A stretch of 64,000 nucleotides of DNA from Capitella teleta (lineage: Eukaryota; Annelida; Polychaeta; Capitellidae): positions 179,969 to 243,968 of the forward strand of contig KB295123.1 of assembly GCA_000328365.1 (NCBI GenBank). Direction: 5' to 3'. Position numbers and translations under genes: made by a program. Of this stretch, positions 1 to 13,271 are shown one piece after another (the stretch's first letter is position 1; each line of letters starts with the position of its first letter). The notes beneath the pieces are model-generated. The model did not search any database. It was not told where the DNA came from and was given only the letters and a program-made list of their open reading frames with translations.

Positions 1-3000
1 AAATTGGTAATTGAATACTGCCATGATGTACCATGTACGGCAATGCCATAATGAGTAGGTCGGCTTTTGTCTTCAACAAGGGAGAGTTGATGAAGGGTGG
101 TAATCAGGTATATGATAGGTGTGAATGCTATGTGATTACGGATGCTGCTAACAGTAAACAACATCAAAGGAGCCGCCAAACAAGCGAACAAATGAGGCAT
201 CGGTTCAACGTGTCCATGAGGACTCGTTACATCTCACCGACACCCTGTCTTTACTTGAAAGGCTAATTAGGTACTAATTAATATGGCTCATTAAGCGGTT
301 GTTTGCTCCTCTGTGTCACCTCATTGAGGCTCAAAGCGTGTAATTGTAATTGTATTTGTGTGACGTCATTAATTACATCACCGTTGGCATGTCAGGGTAA
401 CAATGTATCGTATGCATGAGTATCAAAGTACACATGCACTGAACTGACACCCCATTAATAAACTCATTAACATAACTTAGTCAATGCGAATTCAGTTTGT
501 ATATCATTGGTATACAAACCTTATTCTAGATTATATATAGCATTCCTGCACATAGTTTAAACTATTGCGCATGCGGTGCATGAAACAGAATCACGAGAAA
601 TAACTCAGCAATCAGCGAAGGTATTCCACCTGATGTTTTGCCTGTTCATTCATCCGAATGCAATTCAATTGCTCTGCTTAATCATTCAAAATTTCACCTT
701 GCCTTCCCTGTTTGATGCCAGGTGGGATATCATAGCTTAATTGGACAGGTAGATGGCTCTGTTCCGTTGATTAGCGACGCTACCTGCATGCTACGTTTAA
801 CCTGGCGATCAACAGCTCAGCAGGGGGCGCTGTCTTCAGAGGTCGCTCTGATCACTGCCCTCCGCACAGGTAGATATGCAAGCTCCTGTTTAACGCACAT
901 TACATGCAGATCAGTAGACAAAAAACACCTTGCAACCCCACAGCATGTCGACTGTGCATAACTCCCCTATACTATAACCAAAGCTAATGCAGTTTATTGC
1001 TTCCTTTTAAACATGCGAAATGCTTCCATGTAATAATTACACAGATATATTATGGCCATAAACACAATATACAATAAAATAAAAGGTAACAGCCAATATA
1101 TATACCTGGGTCTGCCTGCTCACGTCTTTTGACGGCTGCTTCAATCGGCGTCCATTTTGCGGGTATTTAGCGGACCTTTGTAAAGCCGTCTATTCAAACC
1201 GTTCTTGCCTCCAGGTAATAATTTGACGGCATTCACAAGAACTGCATTAAAACGGCTATATATGATGTAAATACACGGACTTCGTTCCATTTCTCTTTTG
1301 TGAGAAACACAATTGGAGCTCTGTGGTCATGTTGAAGCAGAGCCCCTCTGGTCATTACACTTCATTCAACTGCCCACTGGTCATCTGCAGAGGTCAAAGT
1401 TCGCTTTTACTTGGGTGCCCTTCTAGTTTTCAGGAAATCAATTGTATGATTGTGTTTATGTAATCATTACTTAATATAATTATGTATCATTTGTTATGTT
1501 TTAAATGGTATATTGATTATAAGTCGCTCTGATTATTATAATTATATACACGAATTTTGAATAACATAAACATGAATTATGATAATTAATTAGACTTTGG
1601 AGTGTGGGCAGATATAACTGTGAATCTATATCTAGTGTGACGTAATCTCCGTTCTACACACGGTGAGACTATCAAGAGAACCTTCAACATTACATCAACG
1701 AACGACACATCTTAATCCTACGAGATAATCGTATCACACGGGCGATAATACACCGTCATTACATCATAACCCAAAGCGTAGTTTTAAAATTCAACTCTGT
1801 ACCTGTTGTTGTATCAACGCTCAAATTATGCGAGCTTTGATAAGCATGGACAAGTATTTATAGGTAGGAGATGATCTCCCTTTGACCACCTTGCTTTCAC
1901 TCGTCTATAATTGGATCACTGGCATTGAGATCACTCCATGGATGTCATAATACTCTCTGCTTGTAAGTAGACCTCTTAAAAACGATTGTCAATCAGATTG
2001 GCCGGTGATCACGTGATAATTCGCTGCAATAATCTGATTACGCGACCAAGTGCTTATAAGAGAGAGGGTGCTTGTTGTATGGCGGCACTAGCGAGAGTTC
2101 TATCTGCGGCGCGGCCAACAGAAGTTTATAACATTCAAATATTGAAATATTGATGCAAGGGATTTCTCTTTGGTGTTGATGTTAAGCATTCTGACAGCCA
2201 AATTCGGCATGAAAACCTCAAAAATCTTACAACGGAATCCGTCATTTTGAACACCGCCAAAACACAGCAGCCGCACATCCAATACAGCACGTCACAAGTA
2301 CAACAAAGCGTAAATCTGATACTATGACCAGCAGAAGTTGAACTGACTTAATCGGTTGTATCTATATAGCAGCAGTTTCCATAGCAACAGATCACTGTGA
2401 CGTCAGAACACCCACTTATAACCAACCACAGTAATGTGTCACAGATGACAGACGGACAAAGCACTGACGCAAACCAAACAAACACTGTCTTCTGCTAATG
2501 GTGCCTGTGAAAGGGCTTCCACGCCACCCTCAACCCCTTCTACACCCCTCGCCGGCATTCTTACCCAGTGGCACGGGTCTGTAATAACCAGGGCAATTAG
2601 CGAGACATTGATATTACGAACATAATCAGCTTATTTCACCCAATCCTATTAAAGGTGTGTGTTGTATAAGAGACGTTTCAATCTTTTATTTCATTCTTCA
2701 AGTCATATTGTTCGGCGGGAGTAATTAAATCAATCCTGTAATCCCACAACTATGTCTATACGGTTTAAAAGTATATACAATCAGAGGTATATTTAAAATC
2801 ATTATGTATAGTTTGTATATACAGAAAATGGTTCAATCGAAAATGTCATAGAAACCCATAGAACCCTGTACAGTCAAGTAGATCGGAGAACTCGAGTACA
2901 CGGCGAAGCAGCAAAGTTCTTTAACACCATATGCAATTGATTCGACCAGTGCATCCCTTTTTTGGGGGGCAATGCTAGTCTGTTGCTGAGGGAAGACTGG

Positions 3001-5400
3001 GCGGCGTTTGGCATTTCCCACTCGTATAGTATATCGACGTAGTACAAGGCATGGAGCTTCAGCGCCGTGCGGGAGGGGGGAGGGGGGAGGGTTGCTCTCC
3101 CACTGGGCGACAAACACCCCTCGGTGTAAATATGTTAGCGCTCGCCCGCAGCCATGACTATGCGTGTGATTAGGCCGTCATCGGTTTCACCACACGCAGC
3201 ATTATACCTGTGGGTCTTTCAATCATCGTCATGGCCGTCAATGATGTCTCTGTGGCCTCCACCAGGGGGCGCCACTGCACCCCGCACCCGATACCCTGGC
3301 TATTGTGTCCTGTGTCACTTCAAAGGCCCCGCGCCCCCTCACGGCCACTGAGGGGCTTTGATTCCCACCCTCCACAATTACACGCCTCATCATCATCTCT
3401 CCATACCTTGTGCAATTGAATTCACGCTCATTATGCACTGACCTCACGTTGACCCGGGTTCAGGAGGGTCAGCCTTGTGTTGTTCCAGTTGGCATGGTGT
3501 ATGTATATGTTCAGGGTGGTGTGTATGAGTTTTTAATGTTAAACGCATCTGTACATGAATAGTGCATTGCACAGCAATAAAAATCAGTTCCACGGTTGGA
3601 GAAAAAAAATATGCATGTGAAGTAGACCGCATGAGTGCATGAGACATCACATGCAATGAAATCAAAACGATCCAGCAGGTTTAATGAAAAGTCTTCTTCG
3701 ACTGTATCCCTGCAGTTTGAGAGGTGTCAGGCAGTCCTTTCAACGAATCAATTAAACTTGCCCGTGTGCCATTTGGACGTAGCGAACCGCCCCTCGCCAT
3801 TGAAAGAGGCACGCATCTCTCTCATATGCGCATCTGGAACACGTTACAGCGACGTGTGTGGAACGTGAGAGGCAAGTCTTGTCTCACCTGTCGGCGAAAG
3901 ACTAGCACACTGGTGTTAAGATAGCATCGGCGGCTGTATATTGAATTTATATTTTGAATTATATTTGTATCTTTATGGTATATTATGTACCTGTTGCTGT
4001 TGGCTGTCGTTTGTTTATATATACAGGTGGTTAAATTGGATTATGATGTTTCAGATTTTAATTTTGGTTATTCTTGGACAATTGAACAGAACTAAGTTTG
4101 TGGGTGATTGTGGATATGGATGGATGTTGTAAATAATATTAAGCAATTTGTTTTGAATTTTAAATATTATTTGAACAATGGTTTGTTTTGTGCAGTCGCA
4201 AAATTTTAAAAATAATCCACCCGAAATAATTTTGCACAGTCGCATACTCATGTTATGGCATGTTGAGAACGAATCTTTGTCGTCTCTTGAAAATATATGC
4301 TATACATTTCAATATTTTCATTCACTTTTCGTTCTCCTTCGTTTGCAAATAAGAGAGAAGAGGGGAAGGAAAAATTATTTATTCTCTTGAAACGGAGTCG
4401 GGGGGTGGGGCCCTTGCTATAAAGGGCTTTCAACTGACACCTTGCATAGAGTTTTGTGATTTCTGGGGTAAAGAATAAACATTTTGGATCAAATAATATG
4501 CGCTGTGCAAATCTCTTATTGGCTCCAACCCTCTTTACAGTCGAATATTGTTTTCAAAACTTTTAAAATGCCCTCCCAAATAAATCACATTAACATTCTT
4601 GATGAGAGACTGATAGAAAATCGATCAATGTTGCTTCGATTCAAACAACATATTTTATGTAAATTACACGATCAAAACCCTCCTGTTAATTGAGAATTAC
4701 GGACATTCGGGGTTCGATGTCGCCTCGCTGCTAGTAGCAGGCCTCTCTATTAGCTGAGTGCGTTCGACTTTTAACAGACATATTTGCTTGTTAATAGCAT
4801 TTTCAGTAGCTTGCTGCATAGGAACGGATATTATGTGAGACACGCAGTGGATAATTCAATTCTGATTATAACTTCAGAAATGGATTATTAGCAAGTTCAT
4901 TCCATCAAATCAGGTATATATATATGTATATTTGATATATGTGTGTTTACATATAGTCTACAGAAGTGTAAATAATATACCGAGGGGTGTGTATATCTGT
5001 ATATGGCATATAACCAAGCAATCAGCGCTGTTTAAAGACCTCTTCACCTGTAATTAGCTACCTTGATCACAGGCACCGTCAAATATGCTAATTAATACAG
5101 GGGGCTTGCTACCTACCCTCGAGGCCTATGATCGACCACTTGTGCAGCCTCTTGAGAGGGAGAAGTCGCCCTCTCCATACGCCAGCGAACGGGAAACACT
5201 CGATTCGTTCATTAGGCTATGAAGAGCCATACACGGTAACATCAAAGCGACCAGCGCGTCAGGTTAATTGAACGTCTTGTTTCTCCGATCGACTTCAAAA
5301 AGACTTCGGTACGACCTGTGTGCTTTGTCTATTTACCAGTTGTATGTAATAGTTAATTATCTCTAAATTAATTTACACCTTTTACCTATCGATGATCAGG
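1..5400. other. Intergenic, no gene seen (distal Otx 5' flank)
   Basis: No reading frame here has splice sites plus recognisable protein similarity; the short frames are random. The stretch is AT-rich with scattered TAATTA cores. Exact TAATCC or GGATTA words, the preferred core of K50 homeodomains such as Otx, occur at 1713-1718, 2739-2744 (plus strand) and 4038-4043, 4882-4887 (minus). Six-base words are expected often by chance, so this is only suggestive. The region is probably cis-regulatory sequence for the Otx gene downstream, an inference from position. Confidence 0.4.
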
Positions 5401-8400
5401 CAAAAGTTGTGCAATATGTCTAGACATAATAGGTCATTTACGTGTACAGTACAAGCGTCGTACAAGATTTCCTGTACGATGTAAAAAAAAAAAGCTCACT
5501 TTGATTACATAACTGAATGACTGCTGCTCCGTGGTTGGCATGCAAGGGAAGTCTTAGAAGAAGCATGTTTCTTCCCTCGATTCTTTGCCCTAACCCAGCA
5601 GCAGCAGCAGAAGATGCTGCAGCAATATTTCCCCCTCCCTGCCTGACGCCTTCAGGATTAGTAGGCGCAAGCGGCTTAACCTTGGATTTCAATACTCTCA
5701 GTATAGAGCACGCATGCGTATAATACACAGTACACACAATAGGGGCCCCATATGCTGAGGTAGATACATGCACCAGCCAATCACAGCTGAGTATATCGCA
5801 GCCAGCCAGGCCATCTGTTGAGGCGGCGTTTTTCATGCCGCGTTTGCTTCTTGATGAGCTAATTTGAGCAGTGAAAATAGAATTAGGAGAGCAGCGGCGC
5901 CATTTGACGCCGCTGCTTGCCTCGGGCGACCACCCAACAGGAAAAATGGCCAACGTCATTGTGATCTCGCCAATTCACGAAACATCTCATTGCCAGACGA
6001 GATGATGATGACGCTGGCTTTGATCTGACAATGGCCTTTCACTGGATAACCCTGCATCAATTTGTATATATTCTTGCGACCATTACGCAAAAGAAGAAAT
6101 TCCATTACTGCGCATGCTCGCGGGGCAGCCACCTGTTGGCACGCGAGACCCTCCGCGAGGGGGCGCTTCTCAGCCGGCTGTGACGTCATAGAGAGGTTTC
6201 CGCAATTCATGCATATGATATAGAGATAGGACTCTCTTTCGGTCTCAGGTAGACATTCTCACGCCACGCCAGCCAGACGAGAACAGCGCTCCATCTGTCC
6301 CTGCCCCCGGGCCAGGAGAGGGCGCCACCCGTTCTAAACGAAAATCGACCCGAAATTGCAGAGCGCGGCTCGTTTGCAGCCCTAATTGATTTGACAAGCT
6401 ATTTAGAATTAATTAAGAGAGCAAAAAAGGCCGCTGGCTTTGTGAGACTTTTATTGAGCATTTATGGTCCATGGTTTATTGGTCACTTACTGACCACTAC
6501 TGCGGCTGAACAGCGGTCTTAAACAGCCGCGAATGTGTGAAAAATATGAAGCGCTGTGAAATGCGGTGATTCCTTTAGAGAACTCAGCGATGGCTTGAGT
6601 TCCTCCGTGCATAACACAAGTTGTCAACTTCTCACGTCTGACTCCGCCTGTGGAATTTTGCCTGTTTCCGCTAAGAACGTATACATAATAGCGCATACAC
6701 CCAGCGCTCTTTTTCTTCCGCGCACGAATCTCTCCCCTCCGATATGCGAGCGCTGTGATTGGTCGGCTCATTAGCATAAACGATGGTTGCGCTTATTTTC
6801 ACCGGAGCTGAAAATCGCGGAGTTCACTAGCGTCTAAAACGCACCGGATAACAGCGGAGATTCACTTCACGCGATATTAAATAGCGCATCGGGATCAGCT
6901 TTGTTTGTTTTGCCCAGTCTGTTTACATCTGCATGCAGAGTTTTGCGTGAGTAAAACTGGTTATTGTAACCATAGTTACTATAGTTAATCCTCAATGGAG
7001 TAATTACGAACTTCAAAGAGAACGGACACGCGCCGATCACCGAAATTGCAGCTCAATTATCGATTTTCTTCATCGAAAGATGAAAGTCAAACCATAACGC
7101 CGAGCGCGTGTTCCTTGCGTGACGTTTTGAAGATATTCCGCGCCATTACATTCGGTTTACCATATACGCCGAGTGCTGGGCTATCTCGTTAGGTTTACCA
7201 TAACCACTAGCACGCATTATTGCGTAATCCGTGACGAGACATTTGTCACTCTGCATTTACAATAATATCAACACGGAAGTTTATCCAGGGTTTTCAAGAG
7301 CGGTACCCGAACCCTGGACGTCCATTGGGAAAATCACTCAACTTTATTTCGCTGTTACACAACCCGAGTTGGGTGAATAGAAAACCGGAAGTCGCCTGAA
7401 ACCTGAATGTTGACTTTCCCCTCCTTCCACTGAATCCACTAATGGTCACCGTCCCACCCTTGTCTAAATACCGCAACGAAAAAAAGAAAAAAAATAGTAG
7501 CCTTGGGTACTGTATTAGTATATAATGTATAAATTAACTCGATGGCAGGTGCGGTATGAGCGGCATCAGAGTGTCCGCCCTTAGATCACAGATTCCCTGA
7601 TGCGTACATTTCATCAGCGCAGCCTCCCCCGGGCGGCCGACGGAAGGCGAGGGCGGATCGACCCGCTGCGTGTAGCGCCAACGCTCCCCGGGAAGCACAG
7701 CGCCTCTCGCAGGAAACTCCCCTCCGTCAGCGCACCTCTGTCACTCAATCGACCTCGCTAATCCTCATGCTAATTAATTAAACAGTAATCATTCTGGCTT
7801 CAAAAGCGCGCGGACTTCCTTGCCTTGAGCAAAACGAAGAATTAATCTAGCAAATGAGCCAATATGCAGCGAAAATGACAGCGGCAAAAATATGTGATTT
7901 CAATTAACAAATTAACTGATCATTTCTCTTTTCTTGGAACTCCCCTTCCCTCCGAATATCCCTTCTTGTCTGCCCTCATACTTTTCTCCGTGTGTGTAAC
8001 GATCTCTTTTCATCTTTTACTACATAACACTATTGTACAATTCTCCTCTAATTCCCTAATAATAACTTTATTTTTCGCTCCTCAAATTAACTTTCTTCGT
8101 CAGTATCTTTTCCTTAACTCATATCTTCTGTTATCTCCGTTACTCTGCATTTAATTAAAACTCTCCCCTTTCTAATCTAGTATTCCCTTTTCACAATTTC
8201 CACCTCGTACCATTCGCCCCTGAAATCCATTTTCCCCCTCTACCTAAATCCTCCCCTTTCCTCTTTCCCATTAACAATTCCACATATACTAAGATGGTAT
8301 ACATATCCCACTATTTCCCATTTCCTTCCCATTCTCCAAATAAATGGCCCGTGACTCCCTATATTAGTCGAATAAGCGCATTAGCTTCGGGGCAGCACCT

Positions 8401-9589
8401 TGTGCGCATGCGCCGTACACTGAAGACTCTCTCTGCGCCCATGTGATCATCTAAAGCCGATTACAACATTGTGCTCAGGTATTAAGCGATGAGAATGACA
8501 CCCATAACACATAGCAAATAAATAAAATGCGTGCATACATTAATAAATTAACCATGAATACATTAACAGTGTTAAACAACCGACAACATACCTACATCCC
8601 ACTCTATACCGACTCATTATAACTTTCATGTTTCACTTTGATCTCGTGAAATTAATTGTAACGCAATCAACAAATTTGGTTAACTGTTGCGTCGATCAAA
8701 GGCTTCGATTTCTTTGATCTTCCGCGACTTCAAAGTGTTAAAGTTTGTTTGTTTGTTGTTAGTTAGGTGTTGCCGCAAAAGGCCCGATATGATGGTCTGT
8801 TGTCCTTAAGAGGCGCCAAGTGCAAACATGATAAGAAGCTCATCAAGGTGTCTCTTAATTAGTCCTAATGAACGAAATTGACACAAAATGCTGTATCTAC
8901 ACCAAAGTGTGCACAGCGTTCATGGAATTGACACAGTTTTTATCGGAAGTTTTTCTAGGAATTACATCCGACAACGAGGTTCGTAACGACTATTTCGCGT
9001 GTGTTTATATTTTGAAGTAGTTATTGTATTCTAAACGACCTCTGATCAAAACAAACACACAGTATATGATAATATGGGCTGCTTGCTTAGCAACTAGTTC
9101 GCGTTCCCATGGTGACGGAGGGATTTCTCGGAATTCCTTTCCGTTCGCATCCGAAGCGTTATATTTGAGTTGCTGATTAATAAATTTTTGTGTCAATTAA
9201 TTCGTAACTCGGTTTAGTGCGAGTACGGTATCGCACGATAAGCACGCTTAATGACCGCTAATTACGCTGGCACCGATATTCGCCGATTTTGTCTTAATTA
9301 TGTTCAATTGTTCCTGGCGACATACTGGCTCTGAATCGATTATTGGCTGCATAAGAGAATAATATACATATAAAATACATACAGGAATATAACTGTATGT
9401 TGGTCGCTGTTTAAGGGGCGTATATCACATGAACAGAGTGCCTGACAGGTCGGAGAGGTCTAAATGTATGCTCAGCCATCCTGCCTTCGTATATTCACAT
9501 CCACCACCAGCCCTCTTCGCGTCTATTTCACTGACACTTGGGCTGACAAACTCTTCGAAGCGCTGACCGACGGAGGAGGCTAAGCAGCA
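5401..9589. other. Intergenic, GC-richer islands upstream of Otx
   Basis: No coding gene was recognised. Islands at about 5500-6400 and 7600-7760 are CpG-richer than the surroundings, and there is a TGACGTCA (CRE) word near 6181. TAATCC words lie at 6986-6991 and 7759-7764, with GGATTA at 5655-5660. Such islands could be an alternative upstream promoter or first exon of Otx, since multi-promoter Otx genes are known, or enhancers. The first recognisable Otx exon begins with a splice acceptor, so at least one upstream exon must exist. Nothing here proves where it is. Confidence 0.35.
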
Positions 9590-9680
9590 CGCTGATTGGT
9601 TCTTGGGCCGAGCGCTTTTAGCCAATCAGAATCGCGAATGGGATAAAAGGGGCGGAGCTTATGCGCCCTCAGCAATCTGC
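9590..9680 (+). promoter_or_regulatory. otx: Candidate Otx proximal promoter
   Basis: Within about 70 bases there is an inverted CCAAT box (ATTGG, 9595-9599), a direct CCAAT box (9622-9626), a TATA-like ATAAAAGG around 9643 and a GGGCGG GC-box directly after it. Transcription would start near 9670. A possible donor (GGGTAGG) follows at about 9700, and the acceptor of the first recognisable Otx exon lies at 9810-9811, giving a short leader intron. The spacing fits a polymerase II core promoter; no experiment supports the start site. Confidence 0.55.
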
Positions 9681-9886
9681 GTCTCCGTGGAGGATATAGC
9701 CGGGTAGGCCCACTTCAACGCCTTGCAGATTTAAACAAAACAGCTGGTGTGAAAGACGTGGACATTTAGCGCTGGATATGAGCCGCACTAAGTCCATGCT
9801 TTGAATTTCAGGATTATTCTACTTCTGGTCACTCCGTTCAACTGACCGACACCCTGGCGACCTACGACAGCTACCCCTACGGCCGC

Positions 9887-12664
9887 ATGGGCGGCATGGG
9901 CGCCTACCCTCCGCCCGGATCCGGGATGGGAGGCCCCCAGGTACCGTCCTCCATGTCCGGAGGCCACGGTCCGGGCCTCGGAGGACACAAGGGGTCCTCG
10001 ATGCCGTACAGCGTCAATGGCGTCAGTCTGACGTCATCGAACGTCGATCTGCTTCATCCCGCTATGGGCTACCAAAGTAAGTCATTCTCATTACTTATAT
10101 ATTCGTATTTTCATCGGGGAAAAAAAGAAGTACCGTTTGTGTATTTATCTCCACCCAGAGGATTAGATGCGATTAGCCACAGATCATTGTTTACGCAAGC
10201 ATCGAAGCCGTGCAACACAGGCATCGAAACTCTGAAGTAATTCTGCATTGATTCTCTGTCGACGGAATAACAACGCAAAAACAACATTCGATAAAAGCGA
10301 ATGCGTTGCGCAGATTTCACAGTTTATGAGACGCTCCCTCGTTGCTTCGTCTGTGAGAAATGTCGCAACAAATTATTCAGTTCCGTCTTTTATTTTATTC
10401 AGTTGAAGCAAATATCTCGGCGCTTTTCATTCTATAAATTAATTTTGTTCTTTTTTTTTGCTTGCATATTTTCAAGGGTCAATTAATCGTGTTTTCATTA
10501 AAGTGCCCTAGAAAAAACAAATTAATTGCGTAATGATTAACCATGGACTTTATTTTTTATTTATTTGTTTTTTTTTTTTTTTTTTTTTTGGCTTGTTGAC
10601 TCTTTAAAATTAGTTTCGGTCAATTTAAACCTCATTACCAGCAACTAATAAAAATTGGTCAATTTCACGGAGCGAAGAGAAACACGACCTCTCGCCTTCT
10701 TCCCCCGAACAGAAGCCCTCTTTGCCTCGTTTCCGTCTCGGAAGCGCACTTCCCGCCAAACGGAAGCCGGGAATGTTGTCAACACAGGAAGGGGCAATTT
10801 GTTAATGACGCACGGAAAGGGTGGGGGGAGGGACTCGGGAAGAAGCGAGGCCCAGAAGGAAAATCGAAAACTTTCTCCTATATTATTATGACTATTACTT
10901 CGATTTCGTGTTCATTTCGTTATTTTGATTATTATTAATATTAATATTTAATCATAATTATTATTATTAATATTAATATTAATTTCCCCGCAGATAATCC
11001 TCGCAAGCAGCGAAGAGAACGAACGACGTTTTCCAGGGCACAACTCGATGTGTTGGAATCGCTGTTTGGCAAAACGAGGTATCCGGACATCTTCATGAGG
11101 GAGGAGGTCGCCCTCAAAATCAACCTCCCCGAATCCCGAGTTCAGGTAAGGAGCCCTCTAAGTTATAACACATTTGGCCGGTCACTGCGCTGGGTACGAC
11201 CGTCGAGCTGTTTATATTTGATCGACATATTGTTCATGTTTATTTATGCGAATTTCTGGTGCCAGTCGGCGGCTCTGGTGTTGAAACGCGGTTACATAAT
11301 TATATTCACAGACGAAACTCTCAAATATACAATGTCCGGTCTTTCAAAAAGTACCACTCTCATATATTGACATATACAATGCACGTGTCATCGTAAATAT
11401 GCAATCAACCCTGGCTGTTTGCTATAACACTAGCACTGGTGTACATATTTATACCTGCGGCTCGCGACATATTCTGGAGATCGGAGTTCATCGCTAGCAG
11501 AAATAACAGGCAATTTTCAGCCGTGTTTATCAGTCTGTGTGCGTTGTGGAGACCCAAATGATGTAATCAAGTCCGAACTTGTTGAAGTTTCGGCTTGGAC
11601 TTTGCAGCATCTTGATGACGTAACCGGTGGGGAGGGGAGGGGGGGGGGCGTCTTGACTGGGGTGCATGCGCTGGATGCACTGACTGATATATATCATGCT
11701 TGTATGTAAAGATATGAAGTCATGCTCTTGTGTTTTGGCCATGGAGACACTCAGATCGAACTCCATTAGGGGAACTATAAATGGCAAATATTGATTCTTA
11801 TCCAATCAATCAATCACTCGGTGATCGATAATCGGCTGAATTCCGATTAAAGCGAAAGTTACCATTCTCTTCTCGCTGCAGCCTTCAATACGAAGTCCTC
11901 CTAAAAACCCCGCGCGAGTTGACTTCGTGTAATCCCTTCGTGCGCACGAAGGGATCCCCCCTCGATACTATTACGTCATGAGAGAACGCATTGGTGACAT
12001 GAACTTTGTCTTACAGGTGTGGTTTAAGAACAGACGAGCCAAGTGCCGGCAACAACAGAAGGCGGCCGAACAAGCCAACAAGTCCGGCGGCTCAACCGGC
12101 TCCTCCGCCAAGGACTCGGCGGCGTCGCCCGGGGGAGCCACCGTCAAGAAGAGCAAGTCCCCGGGCCTCAGCGACGGCAGCGCCTCTCCCCCCGCGCCGA
12201 CCGCCGTGGGCGCCGGGGGCGTGTACAAGCCTCCACCCGTGAGCTCGCCGTCCTCGTGCAGCTCGGCGCCCGGCATCTGGTCACCGGCGGTTCCCCCCAT
12301 GACGGACCTTATGAGCTCAGTCAGCTCGGCTGCGTGCATGCAGCGGGCGTCGGGCGGCTACATGTCCAGCCAACCGATGCACTATTCCTCGCAGAATTAT
12401 GGCGCCTCGTCCTACTACGGAAGCATGGATTACCTCTCGCCGATGCAGCTGCCGATCATGTCATCAGGGGGCCAGCAAATGTCGCCCAACATGAACATGC
12501 ACTCCCAACCCCCTCCCCCTCCCCCGCCGCACGGAGGCTACGGTGGTCACGTGTCGCAGGCGGCACTGGCCACCCGAGGCACCCCTGGATCCTCATCCGG
12601 GGAGTCCTCATTCGACTACAAAACGGAAAACGCGTCCTGGCCGCCCAAGTTCCAGATTCTGTAA
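9887..12664 (+). CDS. otx: Orthodenticle homeobox transcription factor (Otx)
   Basis: Otx is a paired-class, K50 homeodomain regulator of head, anterior neural and endoderm patterning that binds TAATCC sites in the nucleus. Visible exons are 9812-10076, 10994-11145 and 12017-12664, in frame with canonical splice sites, giving 329 residues from the ATG at 9887. The N-terminal PYSVNGVSL block matches the Otx hallmark. The homeodomain (about residues 69-128) carries [18 protein letters not shown] and VWFKNRRAK with Lys50, and is split by an intron just before VWF. A Ser/Pro/Gly-rich transactivation region follows, ending in [16 protein letters not shown], close to the DYKDQTASWKFQVL-type tail of other Otx proteins. 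The frame stays open for 25 codons upstream of 9887 to the acceptor, so an upstream exon could extend the N-terminus. Confidence 0.95.
11932..11955. repeat. Perfect 24-base palindrome in Otx intron 2
   Basis: Half-site ATCCCTTCGTGC is followed at once by its exact reverse complement, with no spacer. It lies about 62 bases upstream of the acceptor of the last Otx exon. Confidence 0.9.
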
Positions 12665-12814
12665 CAACGCACAGCCAAATATACGAAATACTCGGAACAA
12701 TTTGCATAATGTATGGTAATGATATGCTAATTATTTATTTGTGTCAATCTCTCTTTCCATCTGTGCTGTGTTGTGATGTGGTATGCATGGGGACGTTCAT
12801 TTCGTCACTGGCGA

Positions 12815-12874
12815 TGTCATTAATTATGCCATTAATTATGTCATTAATTATGTCATTAATTATGTCATTAGTAA
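12815..12874 (+). repeat. 12-base tandem repeat in Otx 3' UTR (TAATTA units)
   Basis: About five copies of a 12-base unit (ATGTCATTAATT with small variations) lie 150 bases after the Otx stop. Each full unit carries the homeodomain core TAATTA, so the array is either a minisatellite or a row of homeodomain-type sites. Confidence 0.85.
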
Positions 12875-13051
12875 TGTGTACATATCCAATGTTGTGCCTG
12901 AGGCGTCACTGTTTTGTTAATGAAGCACACATCAGAAGAGAGTTACCCCCCTCAATGTTGATTTGCACTTCTCTACTCTCTCCTCCTCTCTCTTCCTCTC
13001 TCCTTCTTTCTTTCACTTATCATTCAGCAAATCGTGTTCAAAACTGTTTTT

Positions 13052-13061
13052 AATAAATAAA
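13052..13061 (+). terminator. otx: Otx polyadenylation signal
   Basis: Two overlapping AATAAA hexamers lie 390 bases after the Otx stop codon, at the end of a pyrimidine-rich 3' UTR. Confidence 0.65.
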
Positions 13062-13145
13062 CGTATTCTTCATTCGTAAAAGATTTCATCTTTCGTGTTT
13101 CTTCATCTCTGATTATTTTGTTATTGCGCACGCTATTGGCCGACC

Positions 13146-13146
<1 letters not shown>

Positions 13147-13239
<93 letters not shown>
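13147..13239. repeat. (TAA)n microsatellite
   Basis: About 31 uninterrupted TAA/ATA triplets. Confidence 0.98.
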
Positions 13240-13240
<1 letters not shown>

Positions 13241-13271
13241 TAATCTTTGTATGTGCCTTCTCTATTGATAA

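Noticed and set aside
2833-3117. Minus-strand frame and a tRNA D-arm-like GTCGCCCAGTGGGAGAGC sequence
   Set aside because: No B box or acceptor stem at tRNA spacing and no protein family; too weak for a tRNA or SINE call.
5438-5959. 173-residue minus-strand frame
   Set aside because: Ala-rich region from a CAG/GCA run; no domain, splice or start evidence.
12043-13053. 336-residue frame overlapping the last Otx exon
   Set aside because: It is the +1 frame of the GC-rich Otx exon followed by a 3' UTR tandem repeat; no protein similarity.
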